This document shows positions 22,109-34,554 of a DNA stretch of 64,000 nucleotides, piece after piece; position 1 is the first letter of the stretch; each line of letters begins with the position of its first letter. A program made the position numbers and the translations under genes. The DNA is taken from the NCBI GenBank assembly GCA_951804985.1, contig OX638136.1, forward strand, positions 7,753,852 to 7,817,851, written 5' to 3'. This DNA is from Dryomyza anilis. Taxonomy: Eukaryota > Arthropoda > Insecta > Diptera > Dryomyzidae. The notes beneath the pieces were generated by a model that made no database searches, was not told where the DNA came from, and saw only the letters and a program-made list of their open reading frames with translations.

Positions 22109-23486
22109 TTAGTTTAAAGATTGATTTAAATTTACGTTATTTTGGACATGATCCTGAGTTTCTTCATATCGCGGTTCATTTGCAAATGGATTCATTGAGA
22201 GCATGCGTTTTTTACGACAATCACGTGCCATATGCCCATATGTATCACAGTTGTAGTATTTACCTTTAGCTCCATATTTTGTAATGCATGGCAAATTACC
22301 TGAAGTAGGTCTTCATTCTTCACATCTAGTTTACGGATCTTTGGCGCTGGGCGGCACAACGTAGTTGCTGTCTCCTGTGTTAGCGCTGTGGTTACAGTTT
22401 CCGTAAATGTCACTTTCGGCATTGTCACTATGGCACGTCTTGTTTCCGGATCACGTATGCCGTCCACGAAGGCTTCGATCTTGCACTTTTCTATGAAATC
22501 ACTCGTTGAATCTGCATACGACAAATGCGCAAGCCTCTCGACGTCTGCTGCATACGCCTTCAATGTTTCACCATTTCTTTGCATTCGGCACTTTAGTTCC
22601 ATTCTGTAGATTTGCTTCATGTGATCACTGCCGTATTTTCGTTGCAGTGCAGACATAACGCTAAATAACTGTTTCGATCACTTTCTGGAACAGTCTCCAA
22701 TACTTCGGCTGCGCCTCCTTTAAGCGCCACGATAAGTGCGGCTATGCTGTCCTCATTATTCCATCGATTACTTACAGCCGTGGTCTCAAATTGCAGCATG
22801 AAAATGTTGAACGCTGTGGTTCCATCGTAAATCGGTGATTTTAGCCTCGTACCACTAAAAACAATCTGTGTATGTCTATTTATCTGCAACACGTGCAAAT
22901 CTGTCACTTTTCTATGGATTGTATTAGAAGCTTCCAAAAGCTGCTTAGAATGCTCCTGCATCTGGTGCTTAATTTCAGTTTGCTGTTGATTAGAACTTTC
23001 TAGTTGCTGAAGTTTCTGTTCCATTTTGTTGGCATTTTCTAGAAGTTCTTGCTTCATGTCTAATTTGAGCTGATTAGAATTTCCTTGTAGTTCTGTTTTA
23101 AGTTGAATTGAATTTTCTTGAAGTTTCTGTTCCATTCTGGTCGAATTTTCTTCGAACTGCTTCGAATTTTCTAGAAGCTTCTGTTCCATTTTGTTGGCAG
23201 ATTCTTGGAGCTGTTTGGAATTGTCTTGAAACTGTTGTTGTATTGCTCCGAGTAACTGGCTCAAATCAAAGCTTTGGGACTGTACTTTTTGCTCCGTGTC
23301 CACACTTTTCGATGACGCTGTTCCAGTTTCCACTTCAAACTCGTGATCTGCGAGGTCAATGCCTTGGTTCTCTAATTCATTCATTAGACGCTTTTGTAGT
23401 TCTACTTTCGTACCTACAGTTGGAAGATTATGAATCGCCAGATCCTTCTTTAGCTGGTCGACTTTAAGTTGTTCGAATTTAACCAT
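22109..23486 (-). pseudogene. Gypsy-a gag, with SAP-like start and coiled coil
   Basis: Gag packages the element's RNA in particles. The start at 23486 is chosen because MVKFEQLKVDQLKKDL matches gypsy-b and gypsy-c. Residues 1-45 resemble a SAP DNA-binding motif. Then comes a Gln/Asn/Lys-rich coiled coil (about residues 80-210) made of repeated NS.Q...MEQKL.E blocks. The capsid region follows (SGTRLKSPIYDGTTAFN onward). A one-base loss near 22652 shifts the frame, which continues at 22656-22192. A deletion of about 36 bases near 22275 cuts into the zinc knuckle region, of which CDTYGHMARDC remains (22109-22294). Confidence 0.85.
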
Positions 23487-23499
23487 TTTGCATAGCAAT

Positions 23500-23516
23500 C
23501 CCACTTCTGACACCAA
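23500..23516 (-). other. Gypsy-a primer-binding site
   Basis: On the minus strand the LTR end (CGTAACA) is followed at once by TTGGTGTCAGAAGTGGG, containing TGG, the usual start of a sequence complementary to a tRNA 3' end. The same motif follows the LTR in gypsy-b (39415-39431) and gypsy-c (56932-56948). I do not assign the tRNA. Confidence 0.7.
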
Positions 23517-24056
23517 TGTTACGAAAATTCAGTCTAAGGAAAACTGTTCTACGAGTTCGTATCGCTGGATTGTGTACAAAATAAAAACACACTAATATTT
23601 GGTTTTAATTGGTATTATTGCAACTAGTATTAATTAACTTTATTTATTTAAATAACAACTTAAAGAATAATCACTTGTATCATCTGCTGAATTTATACAA
23701 TTTAGCTTAGCAATGTTCAATCACGAGACGCACTAGTTCACAATCAAATCACAACTGAAGTGCTGTACCTCTGATGCGGCTCCCTTATATACTGCATGCA
23801 TCAGTTCGACACGTTTCGACAAGCTTCGACTTGTTTTGAGAATGACGTTTCAAAAATGACGCATGCTATTGGCATCTCATTCACACTCATGTGTTTTAAT
23901 GCGGTGATCTTCCATCTCTATCTCACACACTGCCTCAGTGCGCTGAATAATCTTCCGTCTCTTTCTAACACATGCTTAGTGCGCTGACTTGTCTTGCGTC
24001 TCATTAATTATTGTTGATTGCTTGCACTATGGGGCAAATTACATCTTTTCGTAACA
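23517..24056 (-). repeat. Gypsy-a 5' LTR (540 bp)
   Basis: It is bounded by the inverted ends tgttacgaaaa and ttttcgtaaca. On the minus strand a TATA box (TATATAAG, plus positions 23784-23791) lies mid-LTR with a plausible initiator (ttcagttg) about 35 bases downstream, and an AATAAA polyadenylation signal lies near 23640. The right flank atattttattaaatcgg equals U1 near 1030, the shared insertion site of gypsy-a, gypsy-b and the right half of gypsy-c. Confidence 0.9.
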
Positions 24057-25366
24057 ATATATTTTATTAAATCGGTAATAAATAATACATTTCACGATCG
24101 TACAATTATATATTTGATCTGTTGAGTACATATCTTTAATACATATGTATGAAAAAATTTAATTTTTCAACTATATAATCACCTATAACTACGGTATAAC
24201 TTTGCCGATTATTTGTTTTATATTTTATGTGAAACGAGTACAACGAACGTTAAATAGAAATCATTCTCCCAATACTAAAGTTATACATAATTCAATCTCT
24301 GTAAACGTGCGTTTTATACGAATTCTGAATGTAAATGATCTGTACCGCTATTTTACCTAGGCCCGCGATTAATAGGACTATCAAACACTTTTAGAATATT
24401 TATGATCATATTATTATGTTGAAATCTCAAGATAGAAAGATGAAAAGACGGTGCCAGATGACAAAATTTAGAAAATTGAGAAAACTAGTCAAAAACTAAA
24501 ACAAAAAACTCAGCCATCTTCGTTGGGCGCCATGTAACGTTTTGCTAGGACATGAAAAGGTTTTGTTGTGGAGACGCTCGGTGTGTTGGTGCACCGGCTA
24601 GGCTCAGGTGGGATGGGTACTTGTCTCCTACGTCTTATTTTTAGACAACGTCACAAAATTTATAAAAACACCTATAAATAGTTAAACAAACAAAAGAATA
24701 AGAATATATGATGAGAATATAACAGAACAGAAAAGATCAGAATAGAACAGTTATTAAAAAAAAGAAAAAAAAGAAGGATACCAGCAAGAAGCGCCTCTCT
24801 GGTATGGCCATTATCGAATCCCTCCCGACCATGGTTATTTATTAGGCCCTAATTTTAAATAACCCCTATACAACTTACTTCACTACATTTTAGTTCGTCT
24901 CAGTATACTCCCCCAACCAACTATTAAATAATTAAACCATTATGTTTATCATCACCATATCACGTTGTTTATTTTATGAATTATTTAAATGAAATGAATA
25001 AAGTTAAGAAAAGCAATTACGTTACTTCAAAATGTTAAAAAAAAATTAAATTCAATCAATAAATGAAAATGGAAAATCTGAAATGTGATCATAAAAAATA
25101 ACAACCAAACCCAATTATTGAAAATTCAATATCTAAATTCAAAAAAAAATCATGAATAAGCCCCCACGTGGTGGTTACCTTGACGTGGTGTGGGGGCTTA
25201 AGTTCCAATGACTCAATAAGGCTAAGCTGACGGAAACTTTTTTTTTTAAGTTTCTGGTAGGGTCACCCTTGTCAGACTGGCTTGTGATGAGTAATGAACT
25301 AAATACTACCATAGTCTTTTTTATTGGTGGGGTGGCAGACTCTAAAGAAACCCCTATACCACCGCG

Positions 25367-25975
25367 ATGGGTCAACATAAAGATTTAACTACTCCAGGTG
25401 GTACCCACAGAAGTGGCAATCCACCCGCTTCGGCGGCTGAGGCAAGGATTCTGGAGGCCTCAATCCACGCAACCAACCCTGGTACGATGAACCTCCCTGC
25501 TCCTGTAGCAGGGGGTATATCGTGCCCCTCCATCTCTCAAATTTATGAGACAGCTAGGAATCTAGAGGAGGATAACGACAACGCAGAGGTTCCTATTCAA
25601 GTAGAGGAAAGTGTCGGTTCGGCTATTCCTACGACTAATCCCACAGCCGTTGCTAAAATCCCCCCCTTGGGCAAATCGCGCTTCGCTGTTTTCAGCGGAG
25701 ACGAACCCAAACGCAGGCGAGCAATATGCTGGATACCTGGTCCTATCAGGAAAACAGCGGAAGTGTTTGCCTGCCTACGTGCTCAGAACCAGGGCATCGA
25801 AACGAACGGATGGAAAATCTATAGCCATAAACCAGAGCGAGGTCCGGAGGAGAAGGAGGGCTCAACCCTGGTTGTTGGCTTAGACCAGAAGTCGTTAGAT
25901 GTCATGCTATCTAAGTACGACAACCATCTAAACTTATTCTTTGGACGGATCAAATTCCAAATCAATTCCAAATGA
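25367..25975 (+). CDS. LINE copy 3 ORF1, internally deleted (202 codons)
   Basis: Same 202-codon product as copy 2, with identical translation and the same deletion joint (PTTNP/TAVAKI). Identity of the 5' flank, the deletion and the protein shows that copies 2 and 3 descend from one insertion by duplication. The DUF4780-like C-terminus is kept and the basic N-terminal region is lost. Confidence 0.6.
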   Translation: MGQHKDLTTPGGTHRSGNPPASAAEARILEASIHATNPGTMNLPAPVAGGISCPSISQIYETARNLEEDNDNAEVPIQVEESVGSAIPTTNPTAVAKIPPLGKSRFAVFSGDEPKRRRAICWIPGPIRKTAEVFACLRAQNQGIETNGWKIYSHKPERGPEEKEGSTLVVGLDQKSLDVMLSKYDNHLNLFFGRIKFQINSK

Positions 25976-26012
25976 ATAGGCATATGATGAGAAACGAGTT
26001 AATTATCCTGTC

Positions 26013-29000
26013 ATGATATTTACTCAGATAAATCTGCAACATTCTAAAGCTGCTACCGCTTTACTAGGTAAGCGGCTCCCCATGTTGCATACATTACCTC
26101 ACATCACAGCTATTCAAGAACCATGGGTGTATAACAAACGCATCTGTGGTCTTAGTGAACTACGTGGTGAAACCATACTATACGATGAGCAAGCCGCAAG
26201 GCCTAGAAGCTGTCTTATAGTATCGAAACACTTTGCTGTCACCAAGTTAACCCAATTCTGTGGGCAAGACCTGGTGGCAGCCAAAGTGAGCTATGAAAGC
26301 GATAGTGGATGGAAACATCTGATTGTCGCCTCAGGCTACTTCCCCTATGACTCACTACTGCCTCCTCCGCCAAAGGCAATTGTTGAGCTCATATCGTACT
26401 GTGATTTTGAGGAGACCGGCCTTATTCTTTGTTGTGACGCTAATGCTCAACACACTGTGTGGGGCAGCAGTAAATGCAACGCGCGAGGTACCAGACTCCT
26501 TGACTTCATCATGACCTCCAATCTGAACATTCACATCACTGGTAATAAACCCACTTTTGTGACTGCTAGAAGACAGGAAGTGATTGACCTTACTTTGTCT
26601 AACTGTAGACTGAGAGAGTCAATCTTTAACTGGAAAGTTCTTAAAGAAGATTCTTTATCGGACCACATGTATATCGTGTTTCATACTGACCGAGAGGTGT
26701 TGCCCTCTATGACGGTAAGAAACCCTAGAAAAACGAACTGGGCACGGTTCAGACATGAACTTGAGAATTCCCTCAATATTCCTGTCAGAATTCGTACCAA
26801 AGAAAGTATTGAGACGTCCGTTCAAGTTATGAACGATGTCATAAATTCTAGTTTTGTACGAACATGTCCGGTACAAAAAACGTTATATAGACCTCCCGTT
26901 CCTTGGTGGAACGCTTGTCTTGAAACCTTGCGCAAGGATTCCAGAAAGCTTCTAAATAGGGCCTTAAGGAGCAACTTAGACTCTGACTGGTTTCTTTATC
27001 GAGCTAAGCAGAAAGAGTATAAGAAACGAATTCGTAAATCGAAAAGTGTTTCCTATAAAGACTTCTGCAGTAGCATCGAATCCTGCAGTGAGACTAGCAG
27101 ATTGGTCAAGTTTCTTAAAAGAGACCGAACTGCTCGACTGGACTCACTGCGGAGACCTGATGGCTCGTATACTGAGTCTAATACAGAGGCACTCAGTGTC
27201 CTAGTTGAGACACACTTTCCGGGAAATCAAATCCACATAGGGCCACTTTGTAATCCCAGCACTGGGGACTGCAATAACAACTCTAATGTGACAAAACATG
27301 ACTGGCAGGTTGCCAGATTGGTTGTGTACGATGAAGCCATCCAATACGCAGTGGCCTCTTTTGATGGCTTCAAGTCACCTGGACCGGATGGCATCTACCC
27401 AGTCATGCTACAGGAAGGTATAACCCAATTGCTACCATGCCTAAAGAAGATCTTTAGAGCAAGTCTCGCATGGGCATACATTCCGACATCCTGGCGTTTA
27501 GTTAAAGTAGCCTTCATTACTAAAGTTGGAAGAGAAGACTATTCCATAGCCAAGAGCTTCAGACCCATTAGTATGATGTCCTTCATACTAAAGTGTCTAG
27601 AAAGACTAGTTCATCAAGACAACATGCCTACCAACGTGGAAAATCCTGTGAAACAGCATTGCAACATTTGGTTGGCCGGATCGAGCATGCTTTTCAGAGG
27701 AAGATGTACGTGATGGGCATATTTGTTGACATCGAGGGTGCTTTTGATAATGCGACTTTTGATGGAATGTGTGACGCAGCTAGAAGGCATGGAATAGATG
27801 AAACATTGGTCAAATGGCTAAGGTCAATGCTAATGTTTAGGACCATCACTTCTGAGGCGGAGTGCGGTCAGTATATTATGGCAGGTTTGAATAGAGGTTG
27901 TCCTCAAGGAGGCGTTCTCTCTCCCCTGCTCTGGTGTATGCTGGTTGACTCTCTAGTCAACGATCTCGATGGACCAGGTGTCTATTCCCAGGCCTATGCA
28001 GATGATGTTGCCATTCTTGCCACAGGCTTTTCCCTCAATGAGGTCTGTGTTAAAACACAAAACTCGTTGAACCGAATTGACAGCTGGTGTACTGCAAACG
28101 GACTTTCCGTCAACCCTCACAAAACAGGGATTGTTCTCTTCACTAGGAAAAGAATAATGACAGGATTATCTCTACCAGTACTTAAGGGTGTCACTATTCC
28201 TCTGTCTAACGAAGTAAAATATCTGGGCTTAACTCTAGATAGTAAACTACTTTGGACAAAACATGTTGAAAATAAAATTTCGTGAGCATTGAATGCCTTC
28301 TGGCAATGCAGAGGAATTTTTGGGAAGACATGGGGACTATCGCCGAGCAAAACCTTATGGATTTACACGGCAATGATAAGACCGATGATATCATATGCAT
28401 CGGTAGTCTGGTGGAACAAGCTGTCGCGAAAATGCGTGACAACTAGTCTTGCCAAGATTCAGAGAACCGTGTGTCTGGGTGTTACGGGTGCCTTTCCCAC
28501 TACACCTGGTCCAGCACTGAATGCAATCTTAAACCTACCACCACTTGACATCTTCATCAGAGGCGAAGCCATGAAAGGCTGCTGGAGACTAAAACGAGGT
28601 GGTTTCTGGTTTAAAGTTCCCTGGAATATCTCTGACATTGCACTTGACACTCCTTTAGACACCTGTCTACTGGAGATGCCCTCTGATGCAATGATAACAG
28701 AAATATTACCAAGACGATATTTTGAGGTCTGCCAACATGACATTCAAGACTGGCTAACGCCTGACTGTGAGCCAGGTAGAGGGTCACACCGCATTTTCAC
28801 AGACGGCTCCAGAACCGATCAGGGATCTGGTGCTGGAGTGTTTGTGGAACCGGATGACCGCAGACTTCACTTCGCCTTAGGCGACAATGCTTCGGTATTT
28901 CAAGCCGGTATGGCTATGGACTACATTGCGGATAATAGATGGCAGAACAGGGCTATATCAGTTTGCAGCGATAGTCAGGCTGCTCTTATGGCTTTGAACA

Positions 29001-29600
29001 ACCAGGTCAACACATCCAAAATTGTACGTCAATGCAGATCACATCTCAATTGTATTGGTAAATACAATACACTGAAACTGATTTGGGTGCCGGGCCATAA
29101 AGGAGTTTTGGGCAATGAAACATCTGACGAACTAGCTCGTGCTGGATCTGAGGATAATCCATTTGGACCAGAACCTGTGCTTGGACTACCTGCATCTACG
29201 GGGAAATTCGTCATCAGCTCTTGGGTCGCCTCCGCACACAAGAGCAGATGGCTAAATGAGACGAAATGCAGATTCTCCAAGCTCATGACACCGACGATAA
29301 CCAAAAGATCGGCCTCGTTTCTACTTTCCTTAAGTCGAAAGGAGTGCAGAAAACTGACGGGACTTCTAACGGGACACAACGCATGTGAAAAACACATGAA
29401 CGCAATCGGCCTGGCCGAAAGCGCCTTATGTTCTGCCTGCTACGAATAAACTGGCACCACAGAGCACTATCTCTGTGATTGTCCAGCATTTTCTAGAATT
29501 AGAGGCAGATCTTTGGCACAGACGTGATGAGATAGGATCAGCTTCACTCTCTATCACACAATAGTCTTCTTAGATTCAATAATGAATCTAAGAAGTATCA
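26013..29600 (+). pseudogene. LINE copy 3 ORF2, multiple lesions
   Basis: The endonuclease and N-terminal RT part is open at 26013-27713. The shared frameshift follows, then 27593-28285 carries RT motifs A-E and stops at TGA (28283-28285), where cgcgag of the other copies reads cgtgag. The frame continues 28289-29449, ending at a TAA in the C-terminal finger (gaataaactgg). In RNase H a net loss near 28908 removes the EVYAIL segment with the catalytic Glu, and further changes and a frameshift follow near 29500. The copy cannot make a working enzyme. Confidence 0.85.
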
Positions 29601-31421
29601 TTAAAAACCAGGGAACTGGGTCACAGCATAATGGATATAACCCTGTCTGAGTGCTGTGGCTCTATTTTTTATCCCACATTAAAAAAAAAACCCTTTTGTG
29701 TCAGTTACGAAGAATTGTGCACAGTTCTCTCGGCTATATGGTGGGCTTAGAAAATATAATTAAATTTTGGAGAATTACCCCCATTCTGAATTGATTGAAT
29801 TTGTACAGATTTTTAAAGAATTAAATAATTTATTAATTAAATTATAAATAAAATGTTGATTCAAATCTCAGGTATATAATATTTAATCATTAAAATTTCA
29901 AAATGAATTAATATTAAAAATTATTTAGAAAATCAATTAATTAATTTAAATTAATTTTAAGTAATTAAAAAAAAAACGATGACAAACTTAATTTCTAAAC
30001 AATATTGATAATGATTGAGAAAATTAATTAGTAAATTTAATAGAAATTTTTATAAAATGTAATTAAAAACGAAGAAATAGGTAACACTTGAACAAATTTA
30101 AAAGTAATTAAAAAAAAAAAGTTAACACTCATCAAATCAGCAAACCAGCAACTTCAGAAATCTCTTTATAGCTTTTAAAAAAACTGGTTAAAAATTAAAA
30201 TAATTAAAAAAAAGCTGTTGGTAAAAAAAAATGCTTTGAAAACAATGTTCAAATTCAACATTGGTTTTTTAATGCAAAACAAACAAAAAAAAACAGGATA
30301 CGTAGAATACTTCGAAATAGTGTGTAGACTTGTGAAAATATTGATGTTTCCCTTCTTCAGCAACCACTGATGTATATCGTATGCAGTTACTTGCAATAAC
30401 GAATAAAAATGTGTTCCCAGCTGGAAATAAAATGTATTTTCAGTACTGGGTAACCATTTAATGGTCAAGCTTTCACAGAACTCAACACTTCATCACTAAC
30501 TCACCAATTAAAATTGCTGGGAAATATATACAACGTGTGTACAACGCACTTATATATACCGTCAATTTAAATAAACTTTAAGAAACGCAATAAAAAAAAT
30601 ATGTTTGAGGAAACACAAAATAATAACTTTTTTCAAAATGTTAACTATCACACTTTAAATTTTCGCTGTATCGAATCGAACTAAATTCGCCCTTTTTATA
30701 CAGTTTCTTCAAAATTGATGCTTATGTGATTTTCATTTAAGAAATGTTCAGTAGAATTGAAAACAGCTAAAATAAAACAGCGCCTACCAAAACAAAACAT
30801 CATATTATTTTAACAAGTGGATTCATATATTACTTGTTATAAAAAAACTAGCTTACAAATGAATTTAATAAAATGACAAAATGTATAGCCTGCTATAAAA
30901 ATACCTAAAAATATAAATTTCTCTACTGTGGTTTATTTACCTATATACATTGTTTTTCTATTATATGTTTTACTTTCAGATCCAGCTATGTGCAATTTGA
31001 GAAGACGAAGAACGAAAACCACAAAGCGTCGCGAATAGGAGGCGCATTGTGCGTTTCAAGGAGTAGCAACAAGTCCTGCAATTGCGCGCGCTTTGCAGTG
31101 CTGTAGCCGAACTAAAGACAATTTTTAACGAGGTTTAGCTCAGATACGGACGGTTTCACGGTAGTGTAATAATAACCATAATATAGACCAGATGGAATTT
31201 TAGAAGACAAACTCATTGTTTATCATATAATATATAAAATATGAAATATAAAATATATATGTAATATGTAAAATAATTAATAACAATTAAAATAATATAT
31301 GTATAATTTTAATTGTTTTTAATTATTTTACAAAAATTAGAACTGTTTTGTACAAAATTATTCAATTAGTTAATGCGCCATAATTTATATTATTTTTGTA
31401 TGTCATATTTTTAAAGATGCT

Positions 31422-31516
31422 GTTATAAAATTATATAAATTAATGAAAAATGTGAAGGAAAAGTATTTAATAGACTTTTCCTTCACATTTTTCATTAATT
31501 TATATAATTTTATAAC
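31422..31516. repeat. Palindrome, U3 (43-bp arms)
   Basis: The sequence gttataaaattatataaatt... and its exact reverse complement form arms of about 43 bp around a short tatttaatag centre. In U1, U2, U5 and U6 only the left arm remains. Confidence 0.85.
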
Positions 31517-31645
31517 ATTTTCTAAGCATTATTTAGGCAGTAGGCTTTTGTTAAAAGAAAACCACTGTAAAAATACAATGGAAATATGTTTACGAAGTAG
31601 GCCGAGTTAAGAATCATCATTGTTATTTTTAACAATTCAATTGTT

Positions 31646-33310
31646 AATATAGTCTTCATTACCAATAATAATTTAACAATTCAAAATAACAATTAATTGT
31701 TAATTTTGACGTTTAATTTTTATTTTTAGACGTCATAACTAAATAAAGTGCGTCAAAAAATAACTTCGAAAAATTAACAATTTCAATTGTGGATAACAAC
31801 AAAAAATTAACAATAGATTATGGTCAATGCCATTTTGACCAGTATTAAATAATTAAACCATTATGTTTATCACCACTATATCACGTTGTTTATTTTATGA
31901 ATTATTGAAATCAAATGAATAAAGTTAAGAAGAGCAATTACGTTACTTCAAAATGTTAAAAAAAATTAAATTCAAGCAATAAATGAAAATGGAAAATCTG
32001 AAATGTGATCTTAAAAAATAACAACCAAACCCAATTATTGAAAATTCAATACCTAAATTCAAAAAAAAATCATGATTAACTCTTTTGTGTCAGTTACGAA
32101 GAATTGTGCACAGTTCTCTCGGCTATATGGTGGGATTAGAAAAAAATAATTAAATTTTGGAGAATTACCCCCATTCTGAATTGATTGAATTTGTACAGAT
32201 TTTTAAAGAATTCAATAATTTATTAATTAAATTATAAATAAAATGTTGATTCAAATCTCAGGTATATAATATTTAATCATTAAAATTACAAAATGAATTA
32301 ATATTAAAAATTATTTAGAAATCAATTAATTAATTTAAATTCATTTTAAGTAATTTAAAAAAAACGATGACAAATTTAATTTCTAAACAATATTGATAAT
32401 GATTAAGAAAATTAATTAGTAAATTTAATAGAAATTTTTATAAAATATAATTAAAAACGAAGAAATAGGTAACACTTGAACAAATTTAAAAGTAATTAAA
32501 AAAAAAAGTTAACACTCATCAAATCAGCAATCCAGCAACTTCAGAAATCTCTTTATAGCTTTTAAAAAGCTGGTTAAGAATTAAAATAATTTAAATAAAA
32601 GCTGTTGGTAAAAAAAAATGTTTTGAAAACAATGTTCAAATTCAACATTGGTTTTTTAATACAAAACAAACAAAAAAACAGGATACGTAGAATACTTCGA
32701 AATAGTGTGTAGACTTGTGAAAATATTGATGTTCCCTTCTTCAGCAACCACTGATGTATATCGTATGCAGTTAATTGGAATAACGAATTTTTGAGACGAA
32801 TAAAAATGTGTTCTCATCTGGAAATAAAATGTATTTTCAGTACTGGGTAACCATTTAATGGTCAAGCTTTCACAGAACTCAACACTTCATCACTAACTCA
32901 CCAATTAAAATTGCTGGGAAATATATATGTGTACAACGTGTGTACAACACACTTAAATATTCCGCCAATTTAAATAAACTTTAAGGAAACACAATAAAAA
33001 AAATATGTTTGAGGAAACACAAAATAATAACTTTTTTCACAATGTTAACTATCACACTTCAAAATTTCGCTGTATCGAATCGAACTCAATTCGCCCTTTT
33101 TATACAGTTTCTTCAAAATAGATGCTTATGTGATTTTCATTTAAGAAATGTTGAGTAGAATTGAAAACAACTAAAATAAAACAGCGCCTACCAAAAACAA
33201 AAATTATATTTTAACAAGTTATAAAAAAAACTAGCTTACAAATGAATTTAATAAAATGACAAAATGTATAGCCTGCTATAAAAATACCTAAAAATTAAAT
33301 TTCGATTGTT
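31646..33310. repeat. Tandem unit U4, reduced to about 1.67 kb
   Basis: U4 is a short derivative. At about 31843 the sequence jumps from the unit start (ttttgaccag) to the equivalent of U1 2570 (tattaaataattaaacc). At about 33300 it jumps from the equivalent of U1 3850 to the unit end (ttcgattgtt). It therefore lacks the middle, the mini-me element and the GC-richer conserved block. It shares the extra AT-rich 220-bp stretch (about 32212-32450) with U3, so the two are close relatives. It retains the minus-strand TATA box at 33097-33104. No coding potential is seen. Confidence 0.8.
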
Positions 33311-34349
33311 AATATAGTCTTCATTACCAATAACAATTTAACAATTGAAACAAGTCATAATTAAATAAAGTGCGTTAAAAAATAACTTCGAAAAATTATC
33401 AATTTCAATTGTGGATAACACCCATAAATTAACAATAGATTATTGTCAACGCCATTTTGACCAATATGATTGTTAATTTATTGTTAGAATTAACAATTTA
33501 TTTCTGAGAGTGTAGTATATATAGAAAAAAAGTTTCTAATTTTAGTTTGGGCAATACTCTTGATAACCATATATCGCTTTATTATTTTCTTATTTCTATA
33601 GATCCAAAAATTCTAAAAAAATCCTCCAAAAGTAGTCTATAAAATAAAAAAAATCGAAAAAATTTGTATATTAAAATTAGTTTTCGTGATACTATTAAAT
33701 CAACAGTACATACATTTTATTGTAATTTTAATTTAACAAGGCATCGAGTTATTCTAACCAAAGTAAATGTAACATTATACAATTTGTACATTAACGATAC
33801 AGCATGTTGAATCAAACAGATAATCCATGTACAGTTAAAATTTTTTACTATTCATAATTAACATTATGAATAATAATAATAATTAAATTCATGTACCATG
33901 TTAACAACTAACTATATCAGCGTTACCAAAAATAATGTCCAACTTAAGATAGTAGTCGATTTTGACATAAATGTATGTGGAAGATTTGTCAAAAAGCTGA
34001 CCTGTACATTATTTTGATTATTGGTAGCGCTGTATGAATCTGTTTGAAAAAAAAAAAACAATATGATATCCGTTTAATTTCTATTTAAATTTATATATAT
34101 ATATATATTTTTGGATATTTTTGCCCTGATTGTAGTGGATAAAACGGCATAAAATTAGAAATTTTCATAAATATGTTACGTAATAACAAAAAACTTAGTA
34201 TGCAGTCAAAATCAGCATACACGATTTATATTACATTGAAGTTTGGGATATCTCCATACGAATATTTTTTCTCGTTTCTTGAGTAAAGTGTTATTGAAAT
34301 AATAAATATATAATAATAGACTCTAATTTGGGTGTTTCCTAACCAAATG

Positions 34350-34554
34350 ATTTCGTATCGCTGAATTATGTACAAAATAAAAACACACAAATATTTGGTT
34401 TTAACTAGTATTATTTCAACTAGTATTAATTAACTTTGTTTATTTAAATAACAACTTAAAGAATAATGACTTGTATCAACTGCCGAATTTATACAATTTA
34501 GCTTGGCAATGTTCACTCACGAGACGCACTAGTTCATTATCAAATCACAACTGA
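34350..34554 (-). repeat. Gypsy-b 3' LTR fragment
   Basis: About 205 bp matching LTR positions from ttcgtatcgctg to caaatcacaactgaa. The outer end and the inner U3 half are deleted. Confidence 0.8.

Larger units (their letters stand above)
19482..24056 (-). mobile_element. Gypsy-a, Ty3/gypsy-type element, 3' part deleted
   Basis: A minus-strand LTR retrotransposon. The 5' LTR is on the right (23517-24056), followed leftward by the primer-binding site, gag, protease, RT, RNase H and the first part of integrase. The element breaks off inside integrase at 19482 and is joined to unit sequence equivalent to U1 485, so the integrase catalytic core, the 3' LTR and about 540 bp of flank are gone. 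No env-like frame is seen. Order gag-PR-RT-RH-IN identifies the Ty3/gypsy group. Confidence 0.9.
25160..29690 (+). mobile_element. LINE copy 3, second insertion site
   Basis: A copy of about 4.5 kb with the same ORF1 deletion as copy 2. It is inserted between catgaataag and cccttttgtgtcagt; U1 shows the related empty site near 2796-2815. The A tail is only 10 long. I could not define a clear target duplication. The copy is more decayed than copy 2 at its 3' end, and the 3' stem has a changed base (cacagcat). Confidence 0.85.
19000..31645. repeat. Tandem unit U3, with gypsy-a and LINE copy 3
   Basis: U3 starts like U1 to about 19481, where it breaks into gypsy-a. Unit sequence resumes at 24057 with atattttattaaatcggt, which is U1 near 1030. 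The unit lacks the mini-me element: at about 24505 ctaaaac runs straight into aaaaaactcagcc. LINE copy 3 interrupts it at 25160-29690. The part after the LINE contains an extra AT-rich stretch of about 220 bp (about 29817-30060) that U1 and U2 lack. The conserved block is at about 30977-31205, and a near-perfect palindrome lies at 31422-31516. Confidence 0.85.
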
